A DNA stretch of 64,000 nt from Chitinimonas arctica (GTDB taxonomy: Bacteria; Pseudomonadota; Gammaproteobacteria; Burkholderiales; Chitinimonadaceae): the NCBI RefSeq assembly GCF_007431345.1, contig NZ_CP041730.1, positions 3,472,001-3,536,000 of the forward strand, given 5' to 3'. The first letter of the stretch is position 1. The number at the start of each line of letters is the position of its first letter. The notes below the pieces were generated by a model. That model was not told the DNA's origin. It saw only the letters and a list, made by a program, of their open reading frames with translations, and ran no database searches. The position numbers and the translations under genes are program-made. Below are positions 8,401 through 16,354 of this stretch, one piece after another.

Positions 8401-9249
8401 ATGTCACTGCGCGAAAAAATGGCAAGAGCTATAAGTGCGAGTTGGAAATTTGTCAATAAAGAAATATCTAGCTTCACATTGTTTATATTTTTTTTGTTTA
8501 TGTTTTCTCTAGCGTGGTCTTTGGCCCCTCTGATCGCGGAGTGGTTATTTTCACAGCGCTTGAGTGGAAGCCGTAATTTAGAGGAGTTGGGGCAAATTGG
8601 AGATTCATACGGTATTTTTAATTCTCTACTTTCTGGCCTTACATTGTTTGCGGCCGCAGCTGCTTACTTTAGTCAGCGAGAGCAAATAAATACCGCAGTA
8701 AAAGAAAGACATTCCGACGAGGTGCAGCAGCAGAAAGATAATGCAGCAGCAACATTTTTTCATTTGCTTAGTTTACATAGAGAAATTAAAGTTTCACTCG
8801 ACGTTAACGAGAATATGACGGGAGGGAAATTTTTTAGGTACGTTAGCATAGCGAAAAAAGATGTTCATGCGAGAAATCAAGACTTCGAAGAGAGCTTGAT
8901 TGACTCGTTTAAATTTATGCTTGCCACTCAGGAAGGATTGAAGCTTCATTTTGTAACATATTTCAGTAGCTTGAAATTAATTCTTGAACATATCAACTCT
9001 TCAGAGGCTTGGAATTCAACTGAGAAATCTTTTTTTGCAAAAATTGTTAAGGCGCAATTCCTTCCAGAAGAACTCCCTGCTCTGATACTACACACTGCAG
9101 CAAATGATCGCTTCGGACTGAAGGTATTGATCGAAAAATACGCTCTGCTTGAAAACTATGAGCGCACCCCAACTGATTTATGGTTGGATGTATTTTTATC
9201 TGAATTTGATAGAAGTGCGGCCGGAGCTAACGACGAAATACTTTTTTGA
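8401..9249 (+). CDS. AbiC-like abortive-infection membrane protein
   Basis: A 282-residue protein that resembles the putative phage abortive infection (AbiC-like) family. Two N-terminal transmembrane helices (about 24-46 and 72-92) precede a cytoplasmic domain with FFHLLSLHREI, a G-K-FF segment, a helix around YFSSLKLILEHI, and the family-typical tail AQFLPEELPALILH ... LKVLIEKYALLEN. Codon use is clearly AT-richer than the tail genes, and it reads against them, which marks it as a moron with its own promoter. Such proteins stop invading phage by host arrest; that activity is inferred from the family. Confidence 0.75.
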   Translation: MSLREKMARAISASWKFVNKEISSFTLFIFFLFMFSLAWSLAPLIAEWLFSQRLSGSRNLEELGQIGDSYGIFNSLLSGLTLFAAAAAYFSQREQINTAVKERHSDEVQQQKDNAAATFFHLLSLHREIKVSLDVNENMTGGKFFRYVSIAKKDVHARNQDFEESLIDSFKFMLATQEGLKLHFVTYFSSLKLILEHINSSEAWNSTEKSFFAKIVKAQFLPEELPALILHTAANDRFGLKVLIEKYALLENYERTPTDLWLDVFLSEFDRSAAGANDEILF

Positions 9250-9376
9250 TGCTAATTAGAAACTGACGGCGCCCAACAGAAACCAGCGCTTACGCAAAGT
9301 GCGCTCGGCGGCAATCGAGGGTGGGGACTTTTCTCGACTGCACGTCAGTCATGTAACGAGCGCCATCGGATGGAGT

Positions 9377-10501
9377 TCACTCCGCTAGGCCGTCGCTAAA
9401 AACGGCATCGGGATAGTGGTCGTCCCGCTGGGCGCTTCGTTTTAAACGCGCTTGTGCCATTTGGTAGCTGCTGCTTTCCTGCTCGATTCCGATAAACCGA
9501 CAACCCGCCTCCAGGGCGGCGACCCCTGTCGAACCCGAGCCCATGAACGCATCCAACACGACTTGGCCGGGCCGGGTGGAGCTGGCGACGATATGGCGCA
9601 TGAGGTCCAGGGGCTTTTCGCATGGGTGCTTGCCCTTGCGTGGCGGAACGGTGGGGAACTGCCACACGTCGGTATACGGCATACCGTGCTGAAGGTGGAA
9701 GGGCCGGCGTAGTTGCTGGTGGGCCTGCTTCAATTCCTCGTAGTCCTGGCGGAGTAGTTGATACTCCGCCTGCAAATGGGCGTGTTCGCGCGAGAGGGGA
9801 CGGCGACCGTTGTCTCGTCCGCCCGGCTGGCTGTGATTGAACAAATGCCGCAACCATAGGTAAGCCGTCTCGGTCGGCAAAGCCCATTGCGAGTGCCCGA
9901 ACCAATGCGAACTCATCCCGCCCTTTGCCGTATTGCCGCGCCAGTCTCGCCAAGCCGCGTCAATGGCAGCGCACGACCAACCGGCCCGCTTGCGCTCTTC
10001 ATCCAGATAAGCGCGTAAGGGCTCGAACACACTGCTGCGCGACTGGCTGCATTGCGCCGCGTAGCCGGTCGCGCCGCTGTCGATCCGCTTCGCGCCGTAC
10101 TGCTCGGCAAAGATGATGCGTTCGGTTTGTGGATGAAACTGGCGCTGCTTCGCTCTGCAGGCGCGTAGGTGCGTACCTTGAGGCTTTAGCCATACGATAT
10201 GGTTTAGTACCCTCATCCGTTCGGCAACCAGTAGCTCCACCCTGGCCGCCATCTGCGGCGAAGCAAACAGGTAGAGCGAACCATTCGGCTTGAGCAGGCG
10301 GGCGAACTGGCCCAGCACCTGGGCCAGCCAGACGGCGAAAGCATCGGCGCTTTGCCATTGCCGGTCCCATTGCTCGGCTTTGACCTTGAAGTAAGGCGGG
10401 TCGGTAATGATGGCGTCCACGCTCTGCGCCGGCATGGCGGCCATGGTGGGCAAGCAGTTGGCTTGATAGAGGGTGAAGCGAGAGGAAGACACGGGCGCCA
10501 T
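9377..10501 (-). CDS. DNA methyltransferase (beta-class N4/N6 amino-MTase)
   Basis: A 374-residue methyltransferase with motif IV DPPY at residues 34-37 near the N-terminus and the AdoMet-binding motif I DAFMGSGSTG at 317-326 near the C-terminus. This permuted order is that of beta-class adenine-N6 or cytosine-N4 enzymes. The middle (about 130-270) has a helical, Gln-rich region that would be the target-recognition domain. No restriction endonuclease is adjacent, so it is probably a protective modification enzyme of the phage. Its start codon sits in a strong hairpin and a Com-like gene lies immediately upstream, pointing to translational control as for Mu mom. Confidence 0.9.
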   Translation of the reverse strand: MAPVSSSRFTLYQANCLPTMAAMPAQSVDAIITDPPYFKVKAEQWDRQWQSADAFAVWLAQVLGQFARLLKPNGSLYLFASPQMAARVELLVAERMRVLNHIVWLKPQGTHLRACRAKQRQFHPQTERIIFAEQYGAKRIDSGATGYAAQCSQSRSSVFEPLRAYLDEERKRAGWSCAAIDAAWRDWRGNTAKGGMSSHWFGHSQWALPTETAYLWLRHLFNHSQPGGRDNGRRPLSREHAHLQAEYQLLRQDYEELKQAHQQLRRPFHLQHGMPYTDVWQFPTVPPRKGKHPCEKPLDLMRHIVASSTRPGQVVLDAFMGSGSTGVAALEAGCRFIGIEQESSSYQMAQARLKRSAQRDDHYPDAVFSDGLAE

Positions 10502-10524
10502 GAGAAGGTTTCTCTACATGGCGC
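10495..10524 (-). promoter_or_regulatory. Translation-inhibitory hairpin over the methyltransferase start
   Basis: On the minus strand the arms GCGCCAT+GAGAA and TTCTC+ATGGCGC pair perfectly (12 bp) with only a three-base GTA bulge and a three-base ACC loop. The ATG of the methyltransferase is the first codon of the right arm, so it is fully base-paired. In phage Mu, the mom start region is held in a similar stem that the Com protein opens. A Com-like gene ends 40 bases upstream. Confidence 0.8.
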
Positions 10525-10541
10525 TCGCGGCGCGCTTGGAT

Positions 10542-10661
10542 TTAGGGGCGCATGGCCCTCAAGGTATTGAGCGTCCCGCAACGCGGGCACTTGATTGTTA
10601 AAACGGTGTAGCGGCCTTCGCCTAGTTTGCGGTTGCAATGTCCACAGCGGATGGTTTCCAT
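10542..10661 (-). CDS. com: Com-like zinc-finger translational activator
   Basis: A 39-residue gene missed by length cut-offs. It encodes two CxxC pairs (C6/C9 and C25/C28) in the Mu Com pattern, with IRCGHCNRKLGEGR, IKCPRCGTLN and the terminal LRAM. In Mu, Com is an RNA-binding zinc-finger protein that activates translation of mom. Here the gene lies 40 bases upstream of a DNA methyltransferase whose start codon is sequestered in a hairpin, so the regulator-target pair looks intact. No clear Shine-Dalgarno is seen before the ATG at 10661. Confidence 0.88.
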   Translation of the reverse strand: METIRCGHCNRKLGEGRYTVLTIKCPRCGTLNTLRAMRP

Positions 10662-10802
10662 AATTGTCGCGAGCTTCGGTTGTGCTAGTCTCGCAGCCCC
10701 TCAGCGCTGGGGGAGCGGTCTAGCCGGGCTCACTGCCTGTTCAGTGGGGACGGGGCCGGGCCAGATGTTCGCGCACTTGGCCCGGTCGCCGCTTCTGTCT
10801 TT

Positions 10803-10830
10803 CAAGCGGGGCTAATCGTCGGCCCCGCTT
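10803..10830. repeat. Inverted repeat at the end of E'
   Basis: AAGCGGGGC and GCCCCGCTT form a nine-base stem that spans the E' stop codon. Neither strand has a T-run after it, so it is not a standard terminator. It could attenuate transcription into com and the methyltransferase. Confidence 0.45.
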
Positions 10831-10928
10831 CGCTGTCTGGCGCGCTCGCGCCAGGCCAGCAACTCCGCCACCGTCAGGCCGACCAGGTCAGTAAGCGGCC
10901 AATGAAACACGGTGGCGATATCGGCCAT
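10812..10928 (-). CDS. E': Tail protein E' (-1 frame extension of E)
   Basis: In P2 the E' frame is made as an E-E' fusion by a -1 frameshift. Here the E' frame encodes MADIATVFHWPLTDL, the hallmark of the GpE' family, ending after a WRERARQR helix. The coordinates give the part from its first internal ATG (38 codons), but expression is expected only through the frameshift at 10979-10985, which would give a 155-residue fusion (P2: 142). It is too short to appear in ordinary ORF calls. It acts as a tail assembly chaperone. Confidence 0.88.
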   Translation of the reverse strand: MADIATVFHWPLTDLVGLTVAELLAWRERARQRSGADD

Positions 10929-10936
10929 GCAATCCT

Positions 10937-11278
10937 CTACACGGGTAGGGAGTCCGCCACCTTCGCGGATTTCGGCAGCAAAAAACCTGCGACCGCCGTT
11001 CCCATTTGCGTAAGGTCGGCCGGATCAAGGCGATTCATATCCGGTTCGGTCAGCATCGGCGTACTGATGCGTGGAATCAGCTTGATCAGCGCTCCCGCCT
11101 CCATTTGCAGTAGGTCAGTCAGTGTCAGGCCGCGTAGTTCGCCCGAGCGGGGTTTACGCAGGACGATATCGGTAATGGTTTGTGCGCCTCGCTGGATAGG
11201 GGTATCCAGGGCAATGGCGGCTTGCTCCGGCTGGGCGTGCGGGGGCGTCATTTCTGAGGCGGTCGTATTGGCTTGCAT
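10937..11278 (-). CDS. E: Tail assembly protein gpE
   Basis: A 113-residue homologue of P2 gpE (91 residues), the short form of the tail chaperone pair. The conserved core is LRGLTLTDLLQMEAGALIKL. The zero-frame product ends at 10937; a slippery T-TTT-TTG at residues 98-100 directs some ribosomes into E'. It lies between FII and the cargo segment, so synteny with P2 holds up to E'. Confidence 0.9.
   Translation of the reverse strand: MQANTTASEMTPPHAQPEQAAIALDTPIQRGAQTITDIVLRKPRSGELRGLTLTDLLQMEAGALIKLIPRISTPMLTEPDMNRLDPADLTQMGTAVAGFLLPKSAKVADSLPV
10979..10985 (-). other. Programmed -1 frameshift site (T TTT TTG)
   Basis: On the minus strand the heptamer TTTTTTG is in the correct X-XXY-YYZ register (GG T TTT TTG) inside gene E. 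A -1 slip leads directly into the E' frame with no stop before the E' family sequence. The same heptamer is the established frameshift site in the P2 FETUD operon. Confidence 0.9.
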
Positions 11279-11313
11279 GGGCTACTCGTTTCGATAGGGT
11301 GCAGGGGTGGGGT

Positions 11314-11823
11314 TTAGATGCCGATGGCTTTGCGATGCTTGGCGAGGCGGTCTTCGCCATCCACGACGAGCACCATGCTTGCCAGGTCGATTTCGATAGC
11401 GGTCGCGCCGTTGACCATCAGCTTGTAATAGCTGAGCGCGCTCTTCACTTTGAAATCGCTGTCGTCGCCGGCCTTGGCGGTACCCATGTCGATTTCCTGA
11501 TGGCGGCCACGCACCACGATTTCCACCGAATCGACGTCCCCGCTATCTTCGCGCTGGTAGGCGCCGGCAAAGCGAATCAACACCGCGTCATGCTTGAGCG
11601 CGCCGTAGCCTTTGAGAATGTCGCGCATCAAGCCGCCGTAAGTGGCTTCCAGTTCGAGCTTTTCTTGGCCCATATCGATGCTGATAGGGCCATCCATGCC
11701 GCCGCCCCGGTATTCCTCCATTTTGCGGCTGAGCTTGGGCAGGGTGACCTCCTTGGTTTCGCCGGCATAGCCGTTGCCGTCCACGAAGGTATTAAAGTGT
11801 TTCAGCTTGCGCGGTAGTGCCAT
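11314..11823 (-). CDS. FII: Major tail tube protein gpFII
   Basis: A 169-residue homologue of the P2 tail tube protein, which stacks as rings inside the contractile sheath. The N-terminus MALPRKLKHFNTFVDG and the segment LPKLSRKMEEYRGGGMDGPI are characteristic. Length matches P2 FII (172). It follows the sheath gene by 26 bases in the same operon. Confidence 0.95.
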   Translation of the reverse strand: MALPRKLKHFNTFVDGNGYAGETKEVTLPKLSRKMEEYRGGGMDGPISIDMGQEKLELEATYGGLMRDILKGYGALKHDAVLIRFAGAYQREDSGDVDSVEIVVRGRHQEIDMGTAKAGDDSDFKVKSALSYYKLMVNGATAIEIDLASMVLVVDGEDRLAKHRKAIGI

Positions 11824-11849
11824 GGAAATGCCTTTCGGATTGGGCGCGT

Positions 11850-13022
11850 TTAGGCGGCGATTTGGGCGGCGAAGTCGGCCAGGTAGCGGTCGGTGATGCG
11901 CTGGCGGAGCATGAGGTTTTCCAGCGGGGGAACCGGGGTGTAGTCGTAGTCGATGGACAGCTTGCCGGCCTTGAGCGTCTCGACCGTATTGATTTCCTCG
12001 TCGTACCAGGCTTCCCCGCCCAGGATGTAGCCCCAGGCTTTCAGCTCGCGGAATTTGGCATTGATGCCTTCAATAATGTCTTTGACGAGCATCGGCCCCA
12101 TGGGCTTGTCGATGGCCCATAGGTGCGCCTCGGCGATGGTGTCGGCCAGCACTTGGGCGGTACGGGTGTAGTTTTCAAAGGCGAATAGCGGATCATCGGA
12201 GCAGGTACGCGAACCCCAAAAGCGGAAGCCTCGGTGATGGACCAGGCCGGTCACTTCGTGGCTGTTGAGGTAGCCGGCGTCGGTGGCTGGGTCTTGCAAA
12301 TCCCAATACACGTCGACCGACACACCCGACACGCCGTTCACCGTGACGTTCGACAGGGTCTTATGCCAGCCCTGCTCCTCGTCCAGTTTGGCGCGTAGGC
12401 CAATGGCGCGGGCCGTCGCCTGGCAGACAGCCGGGGCGCTCTTGGCGGTGTCCCAGGATACGAAATCGGGCCATATCACCATGACCTCGCGCTGGCCGAA
12501 GTTGTCGCGATAGGTTACGGCGGCTTCCTTGGTGGTGGCACCGTGGGCGGACACATAAGCGAAGGCGCGCAGCTTCTGCGCGATAGCGGCCAACTCGGTG
12601 GCGACGGGCAGGCTATCCAGCCCAGGGCAGGCAAGAATGCGCGGTTTGACGCCTAGGCTGGCTTGGGCGGTCAACAGCGCTTTCATGCCGGTATAGCGGC
12701 CGGCCGCGTTGACCGTGCCAATGACGTTGGAAGTCGTCTCGGCTTCGCTGGCGCCATCGGCCACCCGCACGACAACGATAATGGGCTTGGCCTGGTCGGC
12801 GATGGCATCGAGCGTGGCGGCCAGCGTGCCCTTTGTCCCGGCTTTGCCGATGGCTTCAAAAACGTTCGTAACGAGCTTCGGCGTGTTGAGGGGAAAATAG
12901 GCGGCGTCGGCATCGGCGCCCGTGCAGACAATGCCGATAATCGCCGTAGCGATAGTTCGGATAACGCGCGTGCCTTCGTTGATTTCAACGACTCGCGCGC
13001 CATGGTGGTAATCGGTCGCCAT
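11850..13022 (-). CDS. FI: Tail sheath protein gpFI
   Basis: A 390-residue contractile tail sheath protein. The start MATDYHHGARVVEIN at 13022 has a GGAG ribosome site and gives the family length (P2: 396); the frame is open for 42 more codons upstream. Family segments seen include TAIIGIVCTG, PRILACPG and the C-terminal RFWGSRTCSDDP. It is the first gene of the FI-FII-E-E' segment, downstream of the palindrome at 13099-13117. Confidence 0.96.
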   Translation of the reverse strand: MATDYHHGARVVEINEGTRVIRTIATAIIGIVCTGADADAAYFPLNTPKLVTNVFEAIGKAGTKGTLAATLDAIADQAKPIIVVVRVADGASEAETTSNVIGTVNAAGRYTGMKALLTAQASLGVKPRILACPGLDSLPVATELAAIAQKLRAFAYVSAHGATTKEAAVTYRDNFGQREVMVIWPDFVSWDTAKSAPAVCQATARAIGLRAKLDEEQGWHKTLSNVTVNGVSGVSVDVYWDLQDPATDAGYLNSHEVTGLVHHRGFRFWGSRTCSDDPLFAFENYTRTAQVLADTIAEAHLWAIDKPMGPMLVKDIIEGINAKFRELKAWGYILGGEAWYDEEINTVETLKAGKLSIDYDYTPVPPLENLMLRQRITDRYLADFAAQIAA

Positions 13023-13098
13023 TGGCGGTTCTCCAGGCTGGTTTTGAGGTACCAAACCACTATGCCGGACGCCAATTCGCCTGCCACGCGAGGGCCGT

Positions 13099-13117
13099 TG
13101 TGCCGGAGCGCCGGACA
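13099..13117. promoter_or_regulatory. Candidate Ogr-binding site, FI late promoter
   Basis: TGTGCCGGAGCGCCGGACA is a palindrome with TGT and ACA ends separated by 13 bases (P2 has 12). Its centre is 86 bases upstream of the FI start, suitable for activation at -55. It is nearly the same as the site between O and P. Confidence 0.65.
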
Positions 13118-13288
13118 TTGCAAGCCAGAGAAACGGAAAACGACACACCTATGAATTTTTGTAGGTTTATGCGGAACGAAGTAGACACGCCCTTGTGGCC
13201 GCGAATAGTATCCGTGCCACAAATAAGCATGCCGCGACATAGACGGCAAAACGCGGTCGAAAAGACGCGGGGGTTTTAGGAGTAGGAA

Positions 13289-13438
13289 ATGATTTCCATG
13301 GGCACTTTTACGTCCCGTCATAACCGCATGGTTTCGCCAGCGGCTACATTAGATTTCTCTATTGATTTGCGTGTATCGCGCACTCAAGGCTTAGCCCATT
13401 CGGCTTCCATCTTGGCGTTTGCCCCGCCCGGTAAATAG
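13289..13438 (+). CDS. Possible 49-residue protein before the cargo island
   Basis: A 49-codon frame (MISMGTFTSRHNRMVSPA...) preceded by TTAGGAGTAGGAA, almost the same leader as that of the first cargo gene (AAGGAGTAGGAACGCA at 13641). It has no signal peptide and no recognisable domain. It may be a real small gene, or a remnant left when the cargo leader was duplicated. Confidence 0.35.
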   Translation: MISMGTFTSRHNRMVSPAATLDFSIDLRVSRTQGLAHSASILAFAPPGK

Positions 13439-13658
13439 CTAAATTCTATTGATAATAAAAAGCCAATAGTGTCGCTTGCGTGACGATAGCGCAGTATTTT
13501 TGCGCTCCACACGAAGGCGTGCCATTGGGTGAATTCGCCCCACCCCTGCAAGCACCATTGCAAGGGCGAATTTTCGTATCTGTACATAAGGGATAGCGCT
13601 AGCAAAAAGCGCATGAGGCACGGAAGTAAAACTAAAAAACTTAAGGAGTAGGAACGCA

Positions 13659-14213
13659 ATGCCAGGATTAACAGGTAAGACACGGCTGGTTACCGCACTA
13701 CTGGTGGCATTAGGCGGCTTGGGCATGCCCACGGCGTCGGCCGACGGAGACGTCATCATTATCAGCGGCACTCGACCCCCACCAACCGGCTGTAGCGGCG
13801 CGCCGAATTGCGGCGGAGGCATGGGCGGTGGTCCGGGAACTCGTGATCCGCTACCCGCTCAGCCGGCGCCGAGAGATGGCGCTCCCGGTATTGTGCTGCC
13901 AACAAAAATGGGTATTGCTTGTAATCCAAGTCTGAATGCTACACCGAGCACAGCAAGCCAAATTGAACGTAGCCTTGCAGCCGGGCAGTCATTTACTCAC
14001 CTTTTTAATTTATTGATCGCCTCCGGTACTTCTCGGTCTTCCACAATGGCACGTCTCGAAAGAAAGAAGCTCACAATTATCTTTTCCGACGGCGGTCGCC
14101 AGCTCTATGAATATGCTGGACAAACGGGACCTAACGGCAACGATTCCGCAGCAAATCCCGTAAACTCAACAGTCACTCCTGGCCCTGCGCCAGATAGCAG
14201 CTATTGCGGTTAA
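13659..14213 (+). CDS. Exported Cys/Gly-motif protein (cargo family 1, copy A)
   Basis: A 184-residue protein with a signal peptide (cleavage after about residue 28, TASA). The mature N-terminus DGDVIIISGTRPPP is followed by a C-x5-C-GGGM motif (CSGAPNCGGGM) and a PAQPAPRDGA linker. Two further cysteines lie near IACNP and at the C-terminus (YCG), so two disulfides are likely. It shares this architecture, and even the same total length, with the protein at 16355-16909. It is followed after 15 bases by its partner gene. Function unknown; the protein should be periplasmic or secreted. Strong AAGGAG ribosome site. Confidence 0.75.
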   Translation: MPGLTGKTRLVTALLVALGGLGMPTASADGDVIIISGTRPPPTGCSGAPNCGGGMGGGPGTRDPLPAQPAPRDGAPGIVLPTKMGIACNPSLNATPSTASQIERSLAAGQSFTHLFNLLIASGTSRSSTMARLERKKLTIIFSDGGRQLYEYAGQTGPNGNDSAANPVNSTVTPGPAPDSSYCG

Positions 14214-14228
14214 AAAAGGAACACAAAG

Positions 14229-15236
14229 ATGCAAAAGCAATTGGCCTTGTCCGTCGGCGTCATCTCACTTGCTGTTCTAGGGTGGGTTGCTTGGTACGCT
14301 ACAAAAGGTGACCTTCGACCGACAGCGCAAGCTGGCGCGGAGGCAAGCACGCCAAGCACGACAATGAAGAACCACGCTTTCCCATATTTTGAAAGCGAAG
14401 CAGATTACCAACCTGCTTTTTCAGCGGACAATTTGGCAGCAAGTTACAAAAATGCTAAAAACTTGTATGAGTTTGAGCAAGAAGCATTGAAACACCCAAA
14501 GGAAGGCGGGTATTTTTATGCGTCACTTGCCGCGCTAGCCTGTCAGGCTGAGGATATGGCCAAATTGCCGACACAGTTTAATGCCGAGAGCAATGAAGCA
14601 TCGCATTTGCCGGATAAATACATTCAAAATCATGTCGCGCGTGGCAGCGCAGAATGGAATGCAATTTATTCCATGCGCAATGCATCTATGCAACGATATA
14701 AAGAGAAATGTAAAAATTTCCCTCCAGCCAAGCGCGGCGCGATGCGTGAATATTTAGAAAGACTGGATCAAGGAATGAGGCTGGGTGATCCCCTGGCACT
14801 TATAGATGGCGGACGTCAACTTGGGAAGATAGGTGCTGAAGAAGCACTTAAACTGAAGATTGCTAGCCAAGATCCCGAAGCCTTGCGAAACCTAAGTCTT
14901 GCCATGATATCGAAGGAAAACAGCGACGGGCAATCGAGCGTGGCATATTTCGATGGCCGCTGGTGGTCGGACGACGCCAAACTTTTTGATGCCGCAAGCT
15001 TGGCTTACTGCGAATTTGGCGCAAGCTGCAAAATTGAGAGTGATTTGCGCTTGATGGGGGATTGCATTTTAGGTGGATCATGTTATGCCTCGAAAATTGA
15101 GACTGTGCGTTTAGCCGGAGCATCAGGAGAGCCGCTTACTCCAGAAGAAATGAAGGAAGTACTTGAATTACGTGACCGGATTGTAAAGGCAATTCGCAAC
15201 AAGGATATGGCGGCTTTTATCCCGCCAAAGCAGTAA
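14229..15236 (+). CDS. Membrane-anchored cargo protein (family 2, copy A)
   Basis: A 335-residue protein with an uncleaved-looking N-terminal anchor (about residues 7-25) and an all-helical periplasmic domain. Motifs shared with the proteins at 15329 and 16994 include NLYEFEQEALKHP-x3-GGYFYA, a central DPLAL, YFDGRWW, CEFGASCKIESD and the C-terminal IVKAIRNKD-x2-AFIPPK. The conserved cysteines suggest disulfide bonding in the periplasm. It sits directly after a family 1 gene with a matching pair at 16355/16994, so the two proteins probably work together. No known family recognised. Lower GC than the phage core. Confidence 0.75.
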   Translation: MQKQLALSVGVISLAVLGWVAWYATKGDLRPTAQAGAEASTPSTTMKNHAFPYFESEADYQPAFSADNLAASYKNAKNLYEFEQEALKHPKEGGYFYASLAALACQAEDMAKLPTQFNAESNEASHLPDKYIQNHVARGSAEWNAIYSMRNASMQRYKEKCKNFPPAKRGAMREYLERLDQGMRLGDPLALIDGGRQLGKIGAEEALKLKIASQDPEALRNLSLAMISKENSDGQSSVAYFDGRWWSDDAKLFDAASLAYCEFGASCKIESDLRLMGDCILGGSCYASKIETVRLAGASGEPLTPEEMKEVLELRDRIVKAIRNKDMAAFIPPKQ

Positions 15237-15328
15237 CCATGCAGCGCAAGGAATGGCTAGCCCGTCTAGCCATTCCTTGCCGAGACATGACAGTTTTCTA
15301 AAAATACAAGAATCTTGAGGTTGGAAAA

Positions 15329-16174
15329 ATGTATCAAAAATCCCTACTGGCAGGGCTGCTAGGCCTCGCCATGCTCGCAGCTCACGCCACCGACGTAGCC
15401 GGCGCAAAACTGGCAACACTTCAGCAAACCGATATCAAGGGCTATGCGGTCAAGACCAGCTCGGACTTGGCGCTTGCCTATCGCAATGCCGCCAATCTGG
15501 GCGAATTTAAAGAGGTCGCTTTGCAGCGCCCCGAGCAAGGCGGCTATTTCTATGCCGCAATGACCCAGGTCATATGCAATAACGAGTGGCTGGCACAAGC
15601 CCCCGCGCAGTTTGAAGCGAGCAGTAAAAACGCAGAGATAAGCAAGCGGCGTAATGCATCCCTGGTGCGAATCCGGGCGCTTTGTCAGGGCTTCCCTGCC
15701 GGCGCTGCCACCGACCCACTTGCTACGATCAGCAAGGGCATTACGCTGGGTGATCCTTTGGCGCTTGGCTTCAAGGGTGTCGAAAAAGACAAGTCAGTGG
15801 ATATCGCCGCCACATTAAAACTACAAATCGCCGCCCAAGACCCTGAATTGTTGCGATCGCTTGAGTACTTCCTTATTCGAAATACATTTGATTCGGTTTA
15901 TTTTGACCGCCAATGGCTTTCTGGCGAGGAAGCCAAGAATGTATTGATTGCGGCATCGCTGGTGCCGTGCGAGTTTGGTGCGAGCTGTAAATTGGATGCC
16001 GACCCGATCTTAATGTTGAACTGTGCGCAATTTAAACGCTGCCCCGAGAATTTAGAAGTTAGCGCAGCATGGGCTATCGGCGCGGATAGATTGAAATTGG
16101 CCTTAATAATACGCGACAGAATGGTACAAGCCATCCGCAGTAAAGATAGCTCCTTATTTATTCCAAACACATAG
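15329..16174 (+). CDS. Exported cargo protein (family 2, copy B, orphan)
   Basis: A 281-residue relative of the protein at 14229-15236, lacking about 50 N-terminal residues and having a cleavable signal peptide (LLAGLLGLAMLAAHA) in place of the anchor. It keeps NLGEFKEVALQRP-x3-GGYFYA, GDPLAL, CEFGASCKLDAD and the tail MVQAIRSKDSSLFIP. No family 1 gene precedes it, so it may serve as an extra soluble version that uses a partner made by the neighbours. A stem-loop at 16188-16220 follows. Confidence 0.7.
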   Translation: MYQKSLLAGLLGLAMLAAHATDVAGAKLATLQQTDIKGYAVKTSSDLALAYRNAANLGEFKEVALQRPEQGGYFYAAMTQVICNNEWLAQAPAQFEASSKNAEISKRRNASLVRIRALCQGFPAGAATDPLATISKGITLGDPLALGFKGVEKDKSVDIAATLKLQIAAQDPELLRSLEYFLIRNTFDSVYFDRQWLSGEEAKNVLIAASLVPCEFGASCKLDADPILMLNCAQFKRCPENLEVSAAWAIGADRLKLALIIRDRMVQAIRSKDSSLFIPNT

Positions 16175-16187
16175 CGATTTGGTGGTG

Positions 16188-16220
16188 ACAGGCTGATGGC
16201 TTAAAAGGCTTTCAGCCTGT
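16188..16220 (+). terminator. Stem-loop, possible terminator
   Basis: ACAGGCTG and CAGCCTGT form an eight-base stem around a long loop, followed by TGTCGCTTT. It could end the first cargo transcript, but the T-run is weak. Confidence 0.45.
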
Positions 16221-16354
16221 TGTCGCTTTAACCGTGGCTGCACGTATGGCTACGGCAGGGTAAGCCAAAGCAGCGATACGTATGCGTCGTTGCCGGCTTG
16301 GTGTTTCAACGTAATTAAAAAATGAATCAAGACAAAATAATTGAGGACGGAAAC

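Larger units (their letters stand above)
13023..13658. other. Divergent intergenic region between sheath operon and cargo island
   Basis: This interval holds the proposed late promoter of FI (palindrome at 13099-13117), then a short plus-strand ORF with a good ribosome site (13289-13438). The remaining ~220 bases before the first cargo gene are AT-richer and probably carry the cargo promoter; no further gene is convincing. Confidence 0.5.

Noticed and set aside
10803..10830. Inverted repeat at the E' stop as a terminator
   Set aside because: No T-run on either strand; kept only as a repeat.
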